Of a stretch of DNA of 17,593 bases, positions 1-9,369 are shown in pieces. The stretch spans positions 5,121 to 22,713 of the forward strand of contig DIVM01000230.1 in assembly GCA_002435835.1 (NCBI GenBank). Direction: 5' to 3'. Each line of letters starts with the position of its first letter. The first letter of the stretch is position 1. The translations under genes were made by a program, and so were the position numbers. This stretch comes from Firmicutes bacterium UBA6132 (lineage in GTDB: Bacteria > Bacillota_A > Clostridia > Tissierellales > Sedimentibacteraceae). The notes beneath the pieces were generated by a model. The model saw only the letters and a list, made by a program, of their open reading frames with translations, ran no database searches and was not told the DNA's origin.

Positions 1-81
1 TTCAATATCCCTATGTTTATCATATTGAATAAATAAATCTTGATTTTTAATTGTTTTTAAGTTTTGTATTACTTCATTCAT
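1..81 (-). CDS. RNA polymerase sigma factor, SigB/SigF-like (N-terminal fragment, runs off the window)
   Basis: Only the first 27 codons are present. The start ATG has its first base at 81, with an AGGCG-like ribosome binding site about 8 bases upstream. The visible peptide contains DLFIQYDKHRDIE, which resembles the extreme N-terminus of group 3 sigma-70 factors of the SigB/SigF/SigG type, just before region 2. The context supports this strongly: the gene follows an RsbV-like antagonist and an RsbW-like anti-sigma protein on the same strand, 28 bases after the rsbW stop, the usual rsbV-rsbW-sigB order. No DNA-binding region can be seen, so a general-stress or a sporulation-type sigma factor are both possible. 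The adjacent-gene argument carries more weight than the peptide itself. Confidence 0.55.
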   Translation of the reverse strand, partial: MNEVIQNLKTIKNQDLFIQYDKHRDIE

Positions 82-109
82 ATTATCAACGCCTATTCAA
101 GATATTATT

Positions 110-475
110 TTATAAATTTTTTTTAAAGCTCAATTTATTTTCTATTAAATTAATATTATAATCATCAGCTAAACTCTCTATTATTAATATACACATTTCG
201 CTATTTTTTTTATTTTCTTCAGTAATTTTTCCATCATTTAAATCAGTAACTGTAACATTTAAAGAATTCTCTTCTGAAATAAACTCAAATAAAAGTGGTT
301 TATCATTTAATTTTATATTACTTATAAAAAAAGTACATATTTCAGAAATTATAACTTTTATATCTTCAATATCATCTATATTAAATCCTATTATATTTGA
401 TAAAGCAGAAGTTGTAAGTCTTATAGTACTTATATACTCAGATTTTTTTGGTATTTCTAATTTTATTATTTCCAT
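110..475 (-). CDS. rsbW: RsbW-like anti-sigma factor with degenerate ATP-binding motifs
   Basis: A 121-residue protein of the GHKL (HATPase_c_2) anti-sigma family, whose members bind a sigma factor and, in active kinases, phosphorylate the STAS antagonist. The N-terminal half is convincing: EYISTIRLTTSALSN (13-27) followed by DDIEDIKVIISE (34-45) resembles B. subtilis RsbW as I recall it. The catalytic parts are not intact. The N-box, normally E-A-C-T-N, reads E45-I-C-T-F49, so the Mg-ATP asparagine is phenylalanine and the later histidine is also lost. The G1 region keeps D78 and a glycine at 82 but not the usual spacing. The G2 glycine loop (GLGL) is replaced by SEMCIL near 92-97. It is shorter than the roughly 160 residues of B. 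subtilis RsbW, mostly around the ATP lid. It starts 8 bases after the rsbV stop. It probably still binds sigma, but kinase activity is doubtful. Confidence 0.8.
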   Translation of the reverse strand: MEIIKLEIPKKSEYISTIRLTTSALSNIIGFNIDDIEDIKVIISEICTFFISNIKLNDKPLLFEFISEENSLNVTVTDLNDGKITEENKKNSEMCILIIESLADDYNINLIENKLSFKKNL

Positions 476-483
476 AATTCACC

Positions 484-798
484 TTATTGAATATCAAAAA
501 TCTTATTTAAACCTGTTATATCAAATAACTTGTATATATTAGGTTTAAGATTTTTTATTTTAACTTTCAAATTATTTTCTTGCATTTTTTTATAAATGCT
601 CATTAATACTCCAAGTCCAGTGCTGTCAATATATTCAAGTTCTTCTCCATCTATGATAATGTTTACATTTTCAGTATCAATTAAGTCAATTAATTTATTT
701 TTAAATTCAGGAGAAGTAAATATATCTACTTCTCCCATTGGCTTAATCTCAACATAATCATTATCAGGAGTTTTAATAATTTCAATATTTAAAGACAT
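484..798 (-). CDS. rsbV: anti-sigma factor antagonist, STAS domain (RsbV/SpoIIAA type)
   Basis: A 104-residue single-domain STAS protein. In the partner-switching scheme the unphosphorylated antagonist binds the anti-sigma protein and releases the sigma factor; phosphorylation of one serine blocks this. The phospho-acceptor motif is present as YIDSTGLGVL, with Ser59 in D-S-T-G. Length and the conserved GEVDIFTSPEFK segment (22-33) are typical. The start ATG at 798 has a GGAGG site 6 bases upstream. It lies 54 bases after the gyrA stop with no terminator-like hairpin between, so read-through from gyrBA is possible. A TATAAT-like hexamer (829-824, minus strand) lies in the gap but has no good -35. 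The serine is intact although the neighbouring RsbW looks unable to bind ATP normally. Confidence 0.9.
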   Translation of the reverse strand: MSLNIEIIKTPDNDYVEIKPMGEVDIFTSPEFKNKLIDLIDTENVNIIIDGEELEYIDSTGLGVLMSIYKKMQENNLKVKIKNLKPNIYKLFDITGLNKIFDIQ

Positions 799-852
799 TT
801 TAAACCTCCATCATCATTTGATTATTATATTTAATTATTTTTATAATTTTTA

Positions 853-3345
853 TTAATCTTCAAATTCTATCATCGCTTGATCATTTCCATCAATGATTTC
901 ATCATCGGATAAAATTTTTGCAATAGAAGCAACTTTATCCCCATCATTTAATCTCATTGCTATAACACCCTGAGTATCCCTACCCATTATAGATATTCCT
1001 GCAGTATGCATTCTTATGATTGTTCCACCTGCACTTAATATCATTAAATCATCATCTTTTTCAATTATTAATGAACCAGCAATATTACCTGTTTTATCAT
1101 TAATATTGTGAGCTTTCATTCCTTTGCCGCCACGGTTTTGACATCTATATTCACTTGAAAGTGTCATTTTAGCATAACCATTTTCAGTTAAAGTCATTAT
1201 AAGTTTATCTTCTTCATCTTTTGAAAGTATGCTCATTGAAACAAGTTCATCATCCTCAGAAGTAGTTATAGCTTTTACTCCCATTGTGTTTCTACCTGTT
1301 TCTCTAACATCATTTTCATCAAATCTTATACCTTTTCCAAGTTTAGTAACTATGAATACATCTTTAGTTCCATCAGTTCTATCTACGCTTATAAGCTCAT
1401 CATCTTCTGCAATTTTAATTGCAACAAGCCCTGATTTTCTTGATGTATCAAATTCTGATAATTTTGTCTTTTTAATTATTCCTTTTTTAGTAGCAAGAAT
1501 TAAATATTCATTATCATTATTAAAGTCTCTTATAGGAATTATAGATCTTATTTGCTCATCTGAATCTATGTTTATAAGATTAATTGCTGCAGTTCCTTTT
1601 GCTTGACGCCTTGCTTCTGGAACTTCATATGCTTTTATCCTATACATTTTACCTTTAGTAGTCAAAAATAACAAATAATCATGAGTAGAAGTAATAAATA
1701 AATCTTTTACAAAATCTTCATCCCTTGTAGTTAAAGCTGTTATTCCTTTTCCACCTCTGTTTTGAGCTCTATAAGTATCTTCAGGCAATCTTTTTATATA
1801 TCCGAAATTAGTTAAAGTAATTGCAACATTTTCTTCTTCAATTAAATCTTCAACATTTATATCGCCTTCATCTGCTATTATTTCAGTTCTTCTTTCATCA
1901 TAATACTTATTTTTTATTTCTTTTAATTCATCTTTAATTATTTGATCAATTAAATGTTGATTTGCAAGAATTTCTTTAAATTTTGTTATCAATGCCATTA
2001 ACTCTGCATATTCTTCATCAAGCTTTTCTCTTTCTAAACCTTGTAAACGTCTTAATCTCATGTCTACAATAGCTCTTGCTTGAACTTCTGAAAGTCCAAA
2101 TGCTTCCATCAACTTAGCTTCAGCATCATTGTAAGATGCTCTAATTATTCTAATAACTTCATCAATATTGTCAATAGCTATTCTTAAACCTTCAACTATG
2201 TGACATCTTGCTTCTGCTTTATTTAAATCATATTGAGTTCTTCTTACAACAATTTCTCTTTGATGTAACACATAATAATGAATCATTTCTTTTAAGTTTA
2301 ATACTTTAGGCTCATTATTTACAAGAGCAATCATTATTATACTAAAATTATCTTGAAGCTGTGTATGTTTGTACAAATTATTTAAAACAATATTTGGATT
2401 ATAATCTTTTTTAATTTCGATTACAATACGCATTCCTGTTCTATCTGATTCGTCCCTTAAGTCAGAAATACCTTCAATTCTTTTATCCTTTACTAATTCA
2501 GCAATTTTTTCAATTAATCTTGCCTTATTAACTACGTAAGGAATTTCTGAAACTAATATACGGCTTTTGTTATTTTTCATTTGTTCAATGGTTACTTTTG
2601 ATTTAACTTTTACAAAGCCTCTACCAGTCATATAAGCATTTTTAATATTATCTTTACCTACTATTATAGCTCCAGTAGGAAAATCTGGTCCTTTAATATA
2701 TTTCATTAGTCCAGGTACATCTATATCTGGATCATCAATATATGCTATTGTTCCATTAATAACCTCTCCTAAATTTTGAGGTGGAATAGAACTTGCCATA
2801 CCAACTGCAATACCAGAAGACCCATTTACTAATAAGTTTGGAAAACGGCTTGGCAAAACAACTGGCTCTTTTAAAGTTTCATCAAAATTTGGTCTGAAAT
2901 CAACAGTATCTTTATGAAAATCTCTTAAAAGTTCCATAGCCATATTTGACATACGTGCTTCAGTGTAACGCATAGCAGCCGCTTGATCACCGTCTACTGA
3001 ACCAAAGTTACCATGCCCATCTATTAATGGATATCTCATGGAAAAACTTTGTGCTAATCTTACCATTGCATCATAAACAGCAGTATCTCCATGTGGATGG
3101 TACTTACCAAGTACATCTCCGACAATACGGGCACTTTTTTTATGTGGTTTATCTGGTGAAAGACCTAAATCATTTGCTGAATATAATATCCTTCTATGAA
3201 CTGGCTTTAAACCATCTCTTACATCTGGCAATGCTCTCGAAACAATAACTGTCATTGCATAGTCAAGATAGGATTTTTTCATTTCATCTGTAATATTTGT
3301 GCTTATAATCCTACCATTACCCACATTATTTTCTAAATCACTCAT
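853..3345 (-). CDS. gyrA: DNA gyrase subunit A
   Basis: An 830-residue gyrase A subunit, the DNA breakage-reunion half of the A2B2 gyrase that introduces negative supercoils. The catalytic tyrosine is Y127 in [10 protein letters not shown]. The quinolone-contact region is [19 protein letters not shown], with Thr88 and Asp92 at the places of E. coli Ser83 and Asp87. The C-terminal DNA-wrapping pinwheel is complete, with repeat motifs including QNRGGKG (the GyrA box, first of two copies), TGRNTMGV and GRDTQGV, and the protein ends in an acidic tail. The GyrA box and full length identify it as gyrase rather than topoisomerase IV ParC. ATG at 3345 is preceded by GGAGG. It begins 24 bases after the gyrB stop, so the two subunits should be co-expressed. 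Confidence 0.98.
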   Translation of the reverse strand: MSDLENNVGNGRIISTNITDEMKKSYLDYAMTVIVSRALPDVRDGLKPVHRRILYSANDLGLSPDKPHKKSARIVGDVLGKYHPHGDTAVYDAMVRLAQSFSMRYPLIDGHGNFGSVDGDQAAAMRYTEARMSNMAMELLRDFHKDTVDFRPNFDETLKEPVVLPSRFPNLLVNGSSGIAVGMASSIPPQNLGEVINGTIAYIDDPDIDVPGLMKYIKGPDFPTGAIIVGKDNIKNAYMTGRGFVKVKSKVTIEQMKNNKSRILVSEIPYVVNKARLIEKIAELVKDKRIEGISDLRDESDRTGMRIVIEIKKDYNPNIVLNNLYKHTQLQDNFSIIMIALVNNEPKVLNLKEMIHYYVLHQREIVVRRTQYDLNKAEARCHIVEGLRIAIDNIDEVIRIIRASYNDAEAKLMEAFGLSEVQARAIVDMRLRRLQGLEREKLDEEYAELMALITKFKEILANQHLIDQIIKDELKEIKNKYYDERRTEIIADEGDINVEDLIEEENVAITLTNFGYIKRLPEDTYRAQNRGGKGITALTTRDEDFVKDLFITSTHDYLLFLTTKGKMYRIKAYEVPEARRQAKGTAAINLINIDSDEQIRSIIPIRDFNNDNEYLILATKKGIIKKTKLSEFDTSRKSGLVAIKIAEDDELISVDRTDGTKDVFIVTKLGKGIRFDENDVRETGRNTMGVKAITTSEDDELVSMSILSKDEEDKLIMTLTENGYAKMTLSSEYRCQNRGGKGMKAHNINDKTGNIAGSLIIEKDDDLMILSAGGTIIRMHTAGISIMGRDTQGVIAMRLNDGDKVASIAKILSDDEIIDGNDQAMIEFED

Positions 3346-3369
3346 TTATTACCTCCATAGATCCTGTAA

Positions 3370-5277
3370 CTATATATCTAGATTCTTTACGTATTTTGCA
3401 TTTTGTTCTATGAATTCTCTTCTTGGTGCAACTTTATCTCCCATAAGTATGGTAAACATTTCATCTGCATCAATTGCATCTTTTTCTTCTATTCTTAGAA
3501 GTATTCTGCCTGCAGGATTCATAGTTGTATCCCATAATTGTTCAGGATCCATTTCTCCAAGACCTTTATATCTTTGAATTTCGTATTTATTATCCCTACC
3601 TATTTCTTCTAATACTTTATTTAATTCTGAATCGCTATAAACATATTGCTCAAATTTTCCTTTTTTAACTCTATATAAAGGAGGTTGAGCTGCATATACA
3701 TGTCCGCCTAAAATAAGTTCTTTCATATATCTATAGAAAAATGTTAAAAGCAATGTTCTTATATGAGCACCATCAACATCGGCATCAGTCATTATAATAA
3801 TTTTATCATATCTTAATTTATCAATATTGAAATCTTGACCTATACCTGTTCCAAATGCTGTAATCATGTTTTTTATTTCATCTGAATTTAATATTTTATC
3901 TAATCTAGATTTTTCAACATTTAATATTTTACCTCTTAAAGGTAAAATAGCTTGGAATTTTCTGTCTCTTCCTTCTTTAGCAGAACCACCCGCAGAATTA
4001 CCCTCAACTATGCAAATTTCACATAATTTAGGATCTCTTTCAGAACAATCTGCTAATTTACCAGGCAATGCCATACTTTCAAGTACATTTTTACGTCTTG
4101 CTAAATCTCTTGCTTTTCTTGCAGCATCCCTTGCTCTTGCAGATCTTAAAGTTTTTTCTATTATTTGTTTTACAGTTTTAGGATTTTCTTCACAGAAATT
4201 ACTTAAGGCTTCTCCTGTAACATTATCTACAATACCCCTTACTTCTGAGTTACCTAATTTTGTTTTTGTTTGTCCTTCAAATTGTGGTTCAGGTATTTTA
4301 ATAGAAAGAATAGCAGTAATGCCTTCTCTGATATCTTCACCAGTAATTGCAATATCATTTTCTTTTACTAAATTATTCTTTTTTGCATAATCATTAATAA
4401 CTCTTGTAAGAGCAGTTTTAAAACCAACTAAATGCGTTCCACCTTCAATAGTATTAATATTGTTTACAAATGAATATATATTTTCAGTATATTGCTCTGT
4501 GTATTGTAAAGCTATTTCGACAATAACTCTATCTTTTTCACCTTCTGCATATATAATATCTTCATGTAAAATTTCTTTTTTATTGTTTAAGAAAGAAACA
4601 AATTGCTTTATTCCACCTTCATAATGAAATTTATCTATTGCACCTGATCTTTTATCTTCAAGAGTAATTCTAATTCCCTTATTTAAAAATGCAAGTTCTC
4701 TCATCCTATGTCTTAAAGTTGTATAATCATATACTACAGACTCAAAAATAGTTGAGTCCGGTAAAAATTTAATTGTAGTTCCTGATTTTTCAGTATCTCC
4801 TATATATTCAACTTCAGATTTTGTAATACCTCTTTCAAATCTTTGTCTATATGATTTTCCATTCCAATTAACTTCTGCTATTAAATAATCAGATAAAGCA
4901 TTAACACATGAAACCCCTACACCGTGAAGTCCACCCGATACTTTATATGCATCATTATTAAATTTACCACCTGCGTGAAGTACTGTTAAAACTGTTTCTA
5001 ATGTTGACTTTCCAGTCTTTTCATTTTTTTCAATTGGAATACCACGACCGTTGTCTACTACAACAATTGAATTATCTTCATTTATAGTTACTTCAATATG
5101 ATCGCAAAAACCAGCTAAAGCTTCATCTATACTGTTATCAACTACTTCATATACTAATTGATGAAGTCCTCTTTCTCCTGTTGATCCAATATACATACCA
5201 GGTCTTTTTCTAACAGGTTCCAAACCTTCTAAAACTTGTATTTGTTCTGCGCCGTAATGATTATTTTTCTTCAACAT
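3370..5277 (-). CDS. gyrB: DNA gyrase subunit B
   Basis: A 635-residue gyrase B subunit that supplies ATP hydrolysis and the TOPRIM metal site. The GHKL ATPase domain shows the catalytic glutamate E44 and N48 ([11 protein letters not shown]), D75 with the NGRGIP turn, and GGLHGVG at 115-121. The TOPRIM domain has E425 in [10 protein letters not shown] and the acidic pair D498/D500 in TDADVDGAH. The C-terminus carries the usual QRYKGLGEM motif. The length of about 635, without the large E. coli insertion, fits Gram-positive GyrB. The ATG at 5277 follows an AGAGGAG site that overlaps the recF stop codon. Transcription probably comes from dnaA or an internal promoter I could not identify. Confidence 0.98.
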   Translation of the reverse strand: MLKKNNHYGAEQIQVLEGLEPVRKRPGMYIGSTGERGLHQLVYEVVDNSIDEALAGFCDHIEVTINEDNSIVVVDNGRGIPIEKNEKTGKSTLETVLTVLHAGGKFNNDAYKVSGGLHGVGVSCVNALSDYLIAEVNWNGKSYRQRFERGITKSEVEYIGDTEKSGTTIKFLPDSTIFESVVYDYTTLRHRMRELAFLNKGIRITLEDKRSGAIDKFHYEGGIKQFVSFLNNKKEILHEDIIYAEGEKDRVIVEIALQYTEQYTENIYSFVNNINTIEGGTHLVGFKTALTRVINDYAKKNNLVKENDIAITGEDIREGITAILSIKIPEPQFEGQTKTKLGNSEVRGIVDNVTGEALSNFCEENPKTVKQIIEKTLRSARARDAARKARDLARRKNVLESMALPGKLADCSERDPKLCEICIVEGNSAGGSAKEGRDRKFQAILPLRGKILNVEKSRLDKILNSDEIKNMITAFGTGIGQDFNIDKLRYDKIIIMTDADVDGAHIRTLLLTFFYRYMKELILGGHVYAAQPPLYRVKKGKFEQYVYSDSELNKVLEEIGRDNKYEIQRYKGLGEMDPEQLWDTTMNPAGRILLRIEEKDAIDADEMFTILMGDKVAPRREFIEQNAKYVKNLDI

Positions 5278-5292
5278 CTATTTGTTACTCCT

Positions 5293-6414
5293 CTAATTTG
5301 TAATGTTCCCTATTTTTCCATCGTTAATATAATATAATTTTTTATCGTAATTTTGGGTTAAATTTTTTAAGTCATTGTCATCTGTAGTTGTTATAACTGT
5401 TTGAATTCCTTTAATATAATTTATTAAATAACCCTTTCTATTGTTGTCAAGTTCAGATAAAACATCATCCAACAACAAAATAGGGTATTCCCCAATCTCT
5501 TCTTTTATAATTTCTATTTCTGATAATTTTAAAGCAAGTATAGCTGAACGCTGTTGACCCTGTGATGCAAAATATTTGCATTCTTTATTATTAATTTTAA
5601 TTATTATATCATCTTTATGAGGTCCATACAAAGTTGTTTTCTTTTGTATTTCTTGTTCCATATTTGTATTTATTTTGTCTTTAAATAATTCTTTTATACC
5701 ATTTTTATCCATAGTTGCTATATTTCCAATATTGCAACTATAGCTTAAATCAAATATTTCCTTATTACCTGACAAATCAGAATAAATTCCAACAGCATAT
5801 TTTTTTAAATTATTAATATATTCATTTCTATAACAGATTAAATCAGTACCTATATTTACTAAATAATCATTCCAAATATTAATAATATCCTTATTTTGCT
5901 TATTTGTATAGTAATTTTTTAAAATATTATTTCTTGCTGTTGTAATTTTCTTATAATTATTCAACAGATATTTATACTTTGGTTTTACTTGAGAAATATC
6001 TATATTAATAAATTTACGCCTTTCAATAGGGCTTCCTTTAATGATTTTTAGGTCATCAGGAGTGAATATTACATTGTTTAATATACCTATCATTTCAGAA
6101 GTTTTGTCCAACCTTACACCATTTATAAGAACTTGTTTTTTTTTGTTTTTTTCTAATAATAATCGTATTTTTATATTTTGGTTATTTTTAATTGCAGAAA
6201 CTTCTATTTTACTCATATTTTCATTGAATTTAATTAACTCATTTTCACTGTTCAATCTAAATGTACGACCTATTGAACTTAAATAAATAGACTCCAAAAG
6301 ATTTGTTTTGCCCTGTCCATTATTACCCATAAATATATTTAAAACAGGATGAAGATCTATATCAACATCATTGAAATTTCTGTAATCTTTTATTTTTAAA
6401 TTTTTTACAATCAT
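5293..6414 (-). CDS. recF: DNA replication and repair protein RecF
   Basis: A 373-residue SMC-like ATPase that helps load RecA at single-strand gaps with RecO and RecR. The Walker A motif is GNNGQGKTN (30-38). The ABC signature is SQGQQRS with Q285-G286, and Walker B is LLLDDVLSELD with D316-D317. The N-terminal KDYRNF segment is typical. The start ATG at 6414 overlaps the upstream yaaA stop as TAATG, so translation is probably coupled. gyrB follows after 15 bases. Length and motif order are normal. Confidence 0.97.
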   Translation of the reverse strand: MIVKNLKIKDYRNFNDVDIDLHPVLNIFMGNNGQGKTNLLESIYLSSIGRTFRLNSENELIKFNENMSKIEVSAIKNNQNIKIRLLLEKNKKKQVLINGVRLDKTSEMIGILNNVIFTPDDLKIIKGSPIERRKFINIDISQVKPKYKYLLNNYKKITTARNNILKNYYTNKQNKDIINIWNDYLVNIGTDLICYRNEYINNLKKYAVGIYSDLSGNKEIFDLSYSCNIGNIATMDKNGIKELFKDKINTNMEQEIQKKTTLYGPHKDDIIIKINNKECKYFASQGQQRSAILALKLSEIEIIKEEIGEYPILLLDDVLSELDNNRKGYLINYIKGIQTVITTTDDNDLKNLTQNYDKKLYYINDGKIGNITN

Positions 6415-6638
6415 TATTTTTCTTCTTTGTTTTCAGTTACTGAATATTTACAACCATCAAATTCTACTATATCTCCGGTTCTTATTTTTTTACCTCTTTG
6501 TAATACAACTTCACCATTTACTTTTACTAAGCCATCTAATATGACATTTTTAGCCATACCGCCACCTTCAACAGCTGAAACAAATTTTAATAGTTGATCA
6601 AGTTTTATAAATTCAGTTGTAATATTTACATTTTCCAT
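6414..6638 (-). CDS. yaaA: S4-domain RNA-binding protein YaaA (RlbA)
   Basis: A 74-residue protein made almost entirely of one S4 RNA-binding domain, with the signature LDQLLKFVSAVEGGGMAK and a following VKVNGEVVLQRGKKIR segment (roughly 13-56). Genes of this family sit between dnaN and recF in many Firmicutes. The family is thought to act on RNA, probably in ribosome biology, but the precise role is not shown by the sequence. The start ATG at 6638 has a weak GGAG-type site (AAGGAG) just upstream. Its stop overlaps the recF start by one base. It follows dnaN by 34 bases. Confidence 0.9.
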   Translation of the reverse strand: MENVNITTEFIKLDQLLKFVSAVEGGGMAKNVILDGLVKVNGEVVLQRGKKIRTGDIVEFDGCKYSVTENKEEK

Positions 6639-6672
6639 ATTTACTCCTTATTTACATTAATTTTTAATGATA

Positions 6673-7773
6673 TTAACTAATTCTAACAGGTAAAATCATA
6701 TAAATATAATTTTCATTTTCATTTTCTTTTAAAAAGCATGGATTATTTTTACCAATGAAATTTAAAGTTATATATTGATTATCTATTACTTTTAATACAT
6801 CAAGTATATATTTTGAATTAAATCCAATTTTAATATCTTCGCCTTGTTTTTCAATATCAACATTTTCTTCAACATTCCCATATTCAGAAGCAGAATTAAT
6901 TTGAATATTATTTTCTTTAACATCCAAAATAATTAAATTATTTTTGTCATCCTTTGCTAAAAGGGATGCTCTTTCTATACTGTTTCTAAAGTTAAAATTA
7001 TCAACTTTAACTACAGAGACATAATTATCTTTTAATATGCCTTCGTAATCTATAAATTTTCCTTCAAGTAAATTAGAGATAACAGTTGTATGATCTATAT
7101 TAAATGAAACATGACTATCTGATATTGTAATTTTAGTATTTTCCTTATTTTCTTCTATAATTCTTAATATTTCTAATAATGCTTTTGCAGGTACAACAGC
7201 TGTAACTTCACCTGAAAAATCAATTTGTTCTTTTTTTATTGCCATTCTATAACCATCAAGTGCTACAAAAGTGCAAATATTATTTTTAATTTCTATTAAA
7301 CATCCTGTAAATATTGGTTTAATATTTTCTTGTGCAGATGCAAAATAAGTACTTCTAATTAATCCCTTTAAAGAATCAGAATGTATATCGAATGATATAC
7401 CTTCATTATCAAAATTGCTATTTGGATATTCTGCTGAAGAATTTCCAAGTATGTTTATTTCAGAATTTAAACATTTAATTTCTATATTATTGTTTTGAGT
7501 AGTTTCTATATTTACAGTTGAGTTATTAGGAAGTTTCCTTATAAAATCTCCTATTAATCTTGCATGAACAACAATAGAACCTTCTTCAATTACTTCACAT
7601 TCAGAATATGTTTTTATTCCAATTTCTAAATCAGTAGCTGTAAGTATTAATTTATTATCTTTAGCTTCTATTAATATACCTGTTAAAATAGGAAGTGTAG
7701 TTCTTGATGAAACAGCTTTTTGTACTGTATTTATAGATTTATATAATTCATTTTGATTTATTTTTATTTTCAT
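6673..7773 (-). CDS. dnaN: DNA polymerase III beta subunit (sliding clamp)
   Basis: A 366-residue beta clamp, the ring that tethers the replicative polymerase to DNA. The three-domain architecture is implied by length, by TLPILTGILIEA near the start (about residues 26-37), and by a C-terminal YIYMILPVRIS that matches the conserved clamp ending. A strong AAGGAGAA ribosome binding site lies just before the ATG at 7773. The gene follows oriC2, which separates it from dnaA by 264 bases. No strong terminator is seen between dnaA and dnaN, so the two may share a transcript. Confidence 0.97.
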   Translation of the reverse strand: MKIKINQNELYKSINTVQKAVSSRTTLPILTGILIEAKDNKLILTATDLEIGIKTYSECEVIEEGSIVVHARLIGDFIRKLPNNSTVNIETTQNNNIEIKCLNSEINILGNSSAEYPNSNFDNEGISFDIHSDSLKGLIRSTYFASAQENIKPIFTGCLIEIKNNICTFVALDGYRMAIKKEQIDFSGEVTAVVPAKALLEILRIIEENKENTKITISDSHVSFNIDHTTVISNLLEGKFIDYEGILKDNYVSVVKVDNFNFRNSIERASLLAKDDKNNLIILDVKENNIQINSASEYGNVEENVDIEKQGEDIKIGFNSKYILDVLKVIDNQYITLNFIGKNNPCFLKENENENYIYMILPVRIS

Positions 7774-7847
7774 GTTTTCTCCTTTAATTAATTACTATTA
7801 ACAATTAGAAAATAAATTAAATAGATATAATATATTAAAATACTTAT

Positions 7848-7868
7848 TAGTAATAATAGTAGTACCTG
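7848..7868 (+). other. candidate DnaA-trio element with GC tract
   Basis: Five consecutive trinucleotides TAG-TAA-TAA-TAG-TAG (7848-7862) run into TA and then CCTG. Reading 3' to 5' from the C/G tract gives repeats of GAT/AAT, the published DnaA-trio consensus on which DnaA filaments form on single strands. The nearest box on the expected side is the poor TTTTCAACA at 7883-7875. Confidence 0.55.
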
Positions 7869-7916
7869 TTAATTTGTTGAAAACAAATAAAATAGTTGGT
7901 ATCAGTTACAAAATAT

Positions 7917-7974
7917 AAAAATCTAGATGTTGATAGTTTTTTAAATTCAATTAACAATTTATATCTAGATTTTT
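7917..7974. repeat. inverted repeat built on ATCTAGAT palindromes inside oriC2
   Basis: AAAAATCTAGAT at 7917-7928 and its complement ATCTAGATTTTT at 7963-7974 form 12-base arms around a 34-base interval. The ATCTAGAT core is itself a palindrome and abuts or lies near DnaA-box-like motifs on both sides. A third copy of the core is in oriC1 at 9438-9445. The hairpin would be AT-rich and weak, so a terminator role for dnaA is unlikely. Confidence 0.5.
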
Positions 7975-8037
7975 TTTATCAACAAGTTTAAGTGTTTTAT
8001 CAACAGGATATATGTTGATATCTTAAATAAAAAAAAT

Positions 8038-9369
8038 TTAATTATTTAACATGGATATTATATCATCAACATTCTTTTTCATTTCACGGTTATTTTCTAC
8101 ATCTTCTTCAATTTTGTTATATGCATGTAAAACAGTTGAATGATCTCTTCCACCAAATTCATCTCCTAATTTAGGTAAGGATGAGTCAGTTAACTTTCTG
8201 GCAACATACATAGCCACTTGTCTTGGATATGCTATATTTTTAGTTTTTTTCTTAGAAACTAATTCTTCAACGGAAATATTATAATAATTTGCAACTACTT
8301 CCTTTATATCAATAAGAGTTATTTTTTTATTGTTTGAAATTAAATGTTTTAAGGCTTCCTGCGCAAGTTCTAAAGAAACTTCTTTTTTATTTGTTAAAGA
8401 AGCATATGCAAATATACGAATTAAAGCTCCTTCAAGTTTTCTAATATTAGATTGAATATTTTGTGCAATATAAGTAATAACTTCATCTGGAACATCATAG
8501 TTTTCAGATTCAGCTTTTTTTCTTAGTATTGCAATTCTTGTTTCATAATCTGGTGGCTGAATATCAGCAATTAATCCCCACTCAAAACGAGAACGGAGTC
8601 TGTCTTCAAGTGTTGGTATTTCACTTGGAGGACGATCGCTTGATAAAATTATTTGTTTATTTGCTTCATGAAGGGCATTGAACGTATGGAAAAATTCTTC
8701 TTGTGTACTTTCTTTTCCTGCTATAAATTGTATATCATCCACTAATAACACATCAGCTTTTCTATAAGTGTTTCTGAATTCTTCATTTTTACCATCTTTA
8801 ATAGAATTAATTAAATCATTTGTAAATTTTTCACTTGTTACATATAAAACTGAAGCATTTGGATTATTGTCTAAAATATAATGTCCTATGGCATGCATAA
8901 GATGGGTTTTACCAAGACCAACCCCTCCATATAAAAACAAGGGATTATACGCTGTAGCTGGTGCTTCAGCAACTGCTAATGATGCAGCATGTGCAAATCG
9001 GTTACTGTTTCCAATAATAAAATTATCAAAACGATATTTAGGATTTAATTTTTTGTCCGATATATTTTCATTTTCTTCAAATGAATTATTGTCGGATTTT
9101 CTATTATCTTCTTTATCTATGTTTTCACCTGATATAGTGAAAACTAATTCTATTTCTTTCTTTAAAACATAATTAAAAGCATTTTTTAGAAAATTATAAT
9201 GCCTCTTTTGTAATGTATTTCTTAAAAACTCATCCGCTGTCTCTAAATAAATAGTATTATTTTTGTAAGCGACGATTTTAAGAGGTTTAAACCAAGTATT
9301 AAAACTTACTTGATTTGTATCTTCTTTTACTATTTCTAAGACTTCGTTCCATAGTTCTTCAAAATTCAT
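8038..9369 (-). CDS. dnaA: chromosomal replication initiator protein DnaA
   Basis: A 443-residue DnaA, the AAA+ initiator that binds DnaA boxes and opens the origin. Domain I (about 1-80) has [10 protein letters not shown] and the SFNTWFKPL motif. A low-complexity N/E/D/K linker follows (about 85-110). Domain III has Walker [10 protein letters not shown] at 148-156 and Walker B LLVDDIQF at 208-215. Domain IV ends with the box-recognition signature [11 protein letters not shown] starting at 406. The start at 9369 (MNFEELW) has AGGAGG at the proper distance; an upstream in-frame ATG at 9396 would place that site inside the gene and is rejected. DnaA boxes lie on both sides, so autoregulation is likely but inferred. 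Confidence 0.98.
   Translation of the reverse strand: MNFEELWNEVLEIVKEDTNQVSFNTWFKPLKIVAYKNNTIYLETADEFLRNTLQKRHYNFLKNAFNYVLKKEIELVFTISGENIDKEDNRKSDNNSFEENENISDKKLNPKYRFDNFIIGNSNRFAHAASLAVAEAPATAYNPLFLYGGVGLGKTHLMHAIGHYILDNNPNASVLYVTSEKFTNDLINSIKDGKNEEFRNTYRKADVLLVDDIQFIAGKESTQEEFFHTFNALHEANKQIILSSDRPPSEIPTLEDRLRSRFEWGLIADIQPPDYETRIAILRKKAESENYDVPDEVITYIAQNIQSNIRKLEGALIRIFAYASLTNKKEVSLELAQEALKHLISNNKKITLIDIKEVVANYYNISVEELVSKKKTKNIAYPRQVAMYVARKLTDSSLPKLGDEFGGRDHSTVLHAYNKIEEDVENNREMKKNVDDIISMLNN

Larger units (their letters stand above)
7774..8037. other. oriC2: DnaA-box cluster and predicted unwinding region between dnaA and dnaN
   Basis: This gene-free stretch holds the second half of a bipartite origin. 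DnaA-box-like 9-mers on the plus strand are TTATCAACA at 7976-7984 and 7997-8005. On the minus strand they are CTATCAACA (7936-7928), ATATCAACA (8021-8013) and a weak TTTTCAACA (7883-7875). Left of them come a CCTG tract (7865-7868), trinucleotides TAG-TAA-TAA-TAG-TAG at 7848-7862 resembling a DnaA-trio, and a nearly pure A/T stretch up to dnaN. This box, GC tract, trio, AT-rich order matches the B. subtilis unwinding system read in the dnaA-to-dnaN direction. The assignment rests on pattern and position. Confidence 0.75.

Noticed and set aside
1229..1606. Plus-strand open frame opposite gyrA, and similar ones opposite gyrB, recF, dnaA, yidC, khpB, mnmE, mnmG, rsmG and noc
   Set aside because: Each lies antisense to a well-identified gene, has serine/leucine/phenylalanine-rich shadow composition and lacks a plausible start signal.
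7917..7974. Intrinsic terminator for dnaA
   Set aside because: The inverted repeat has AT-rich arms and a 34-base loop, which would make a very unstable hairpin.
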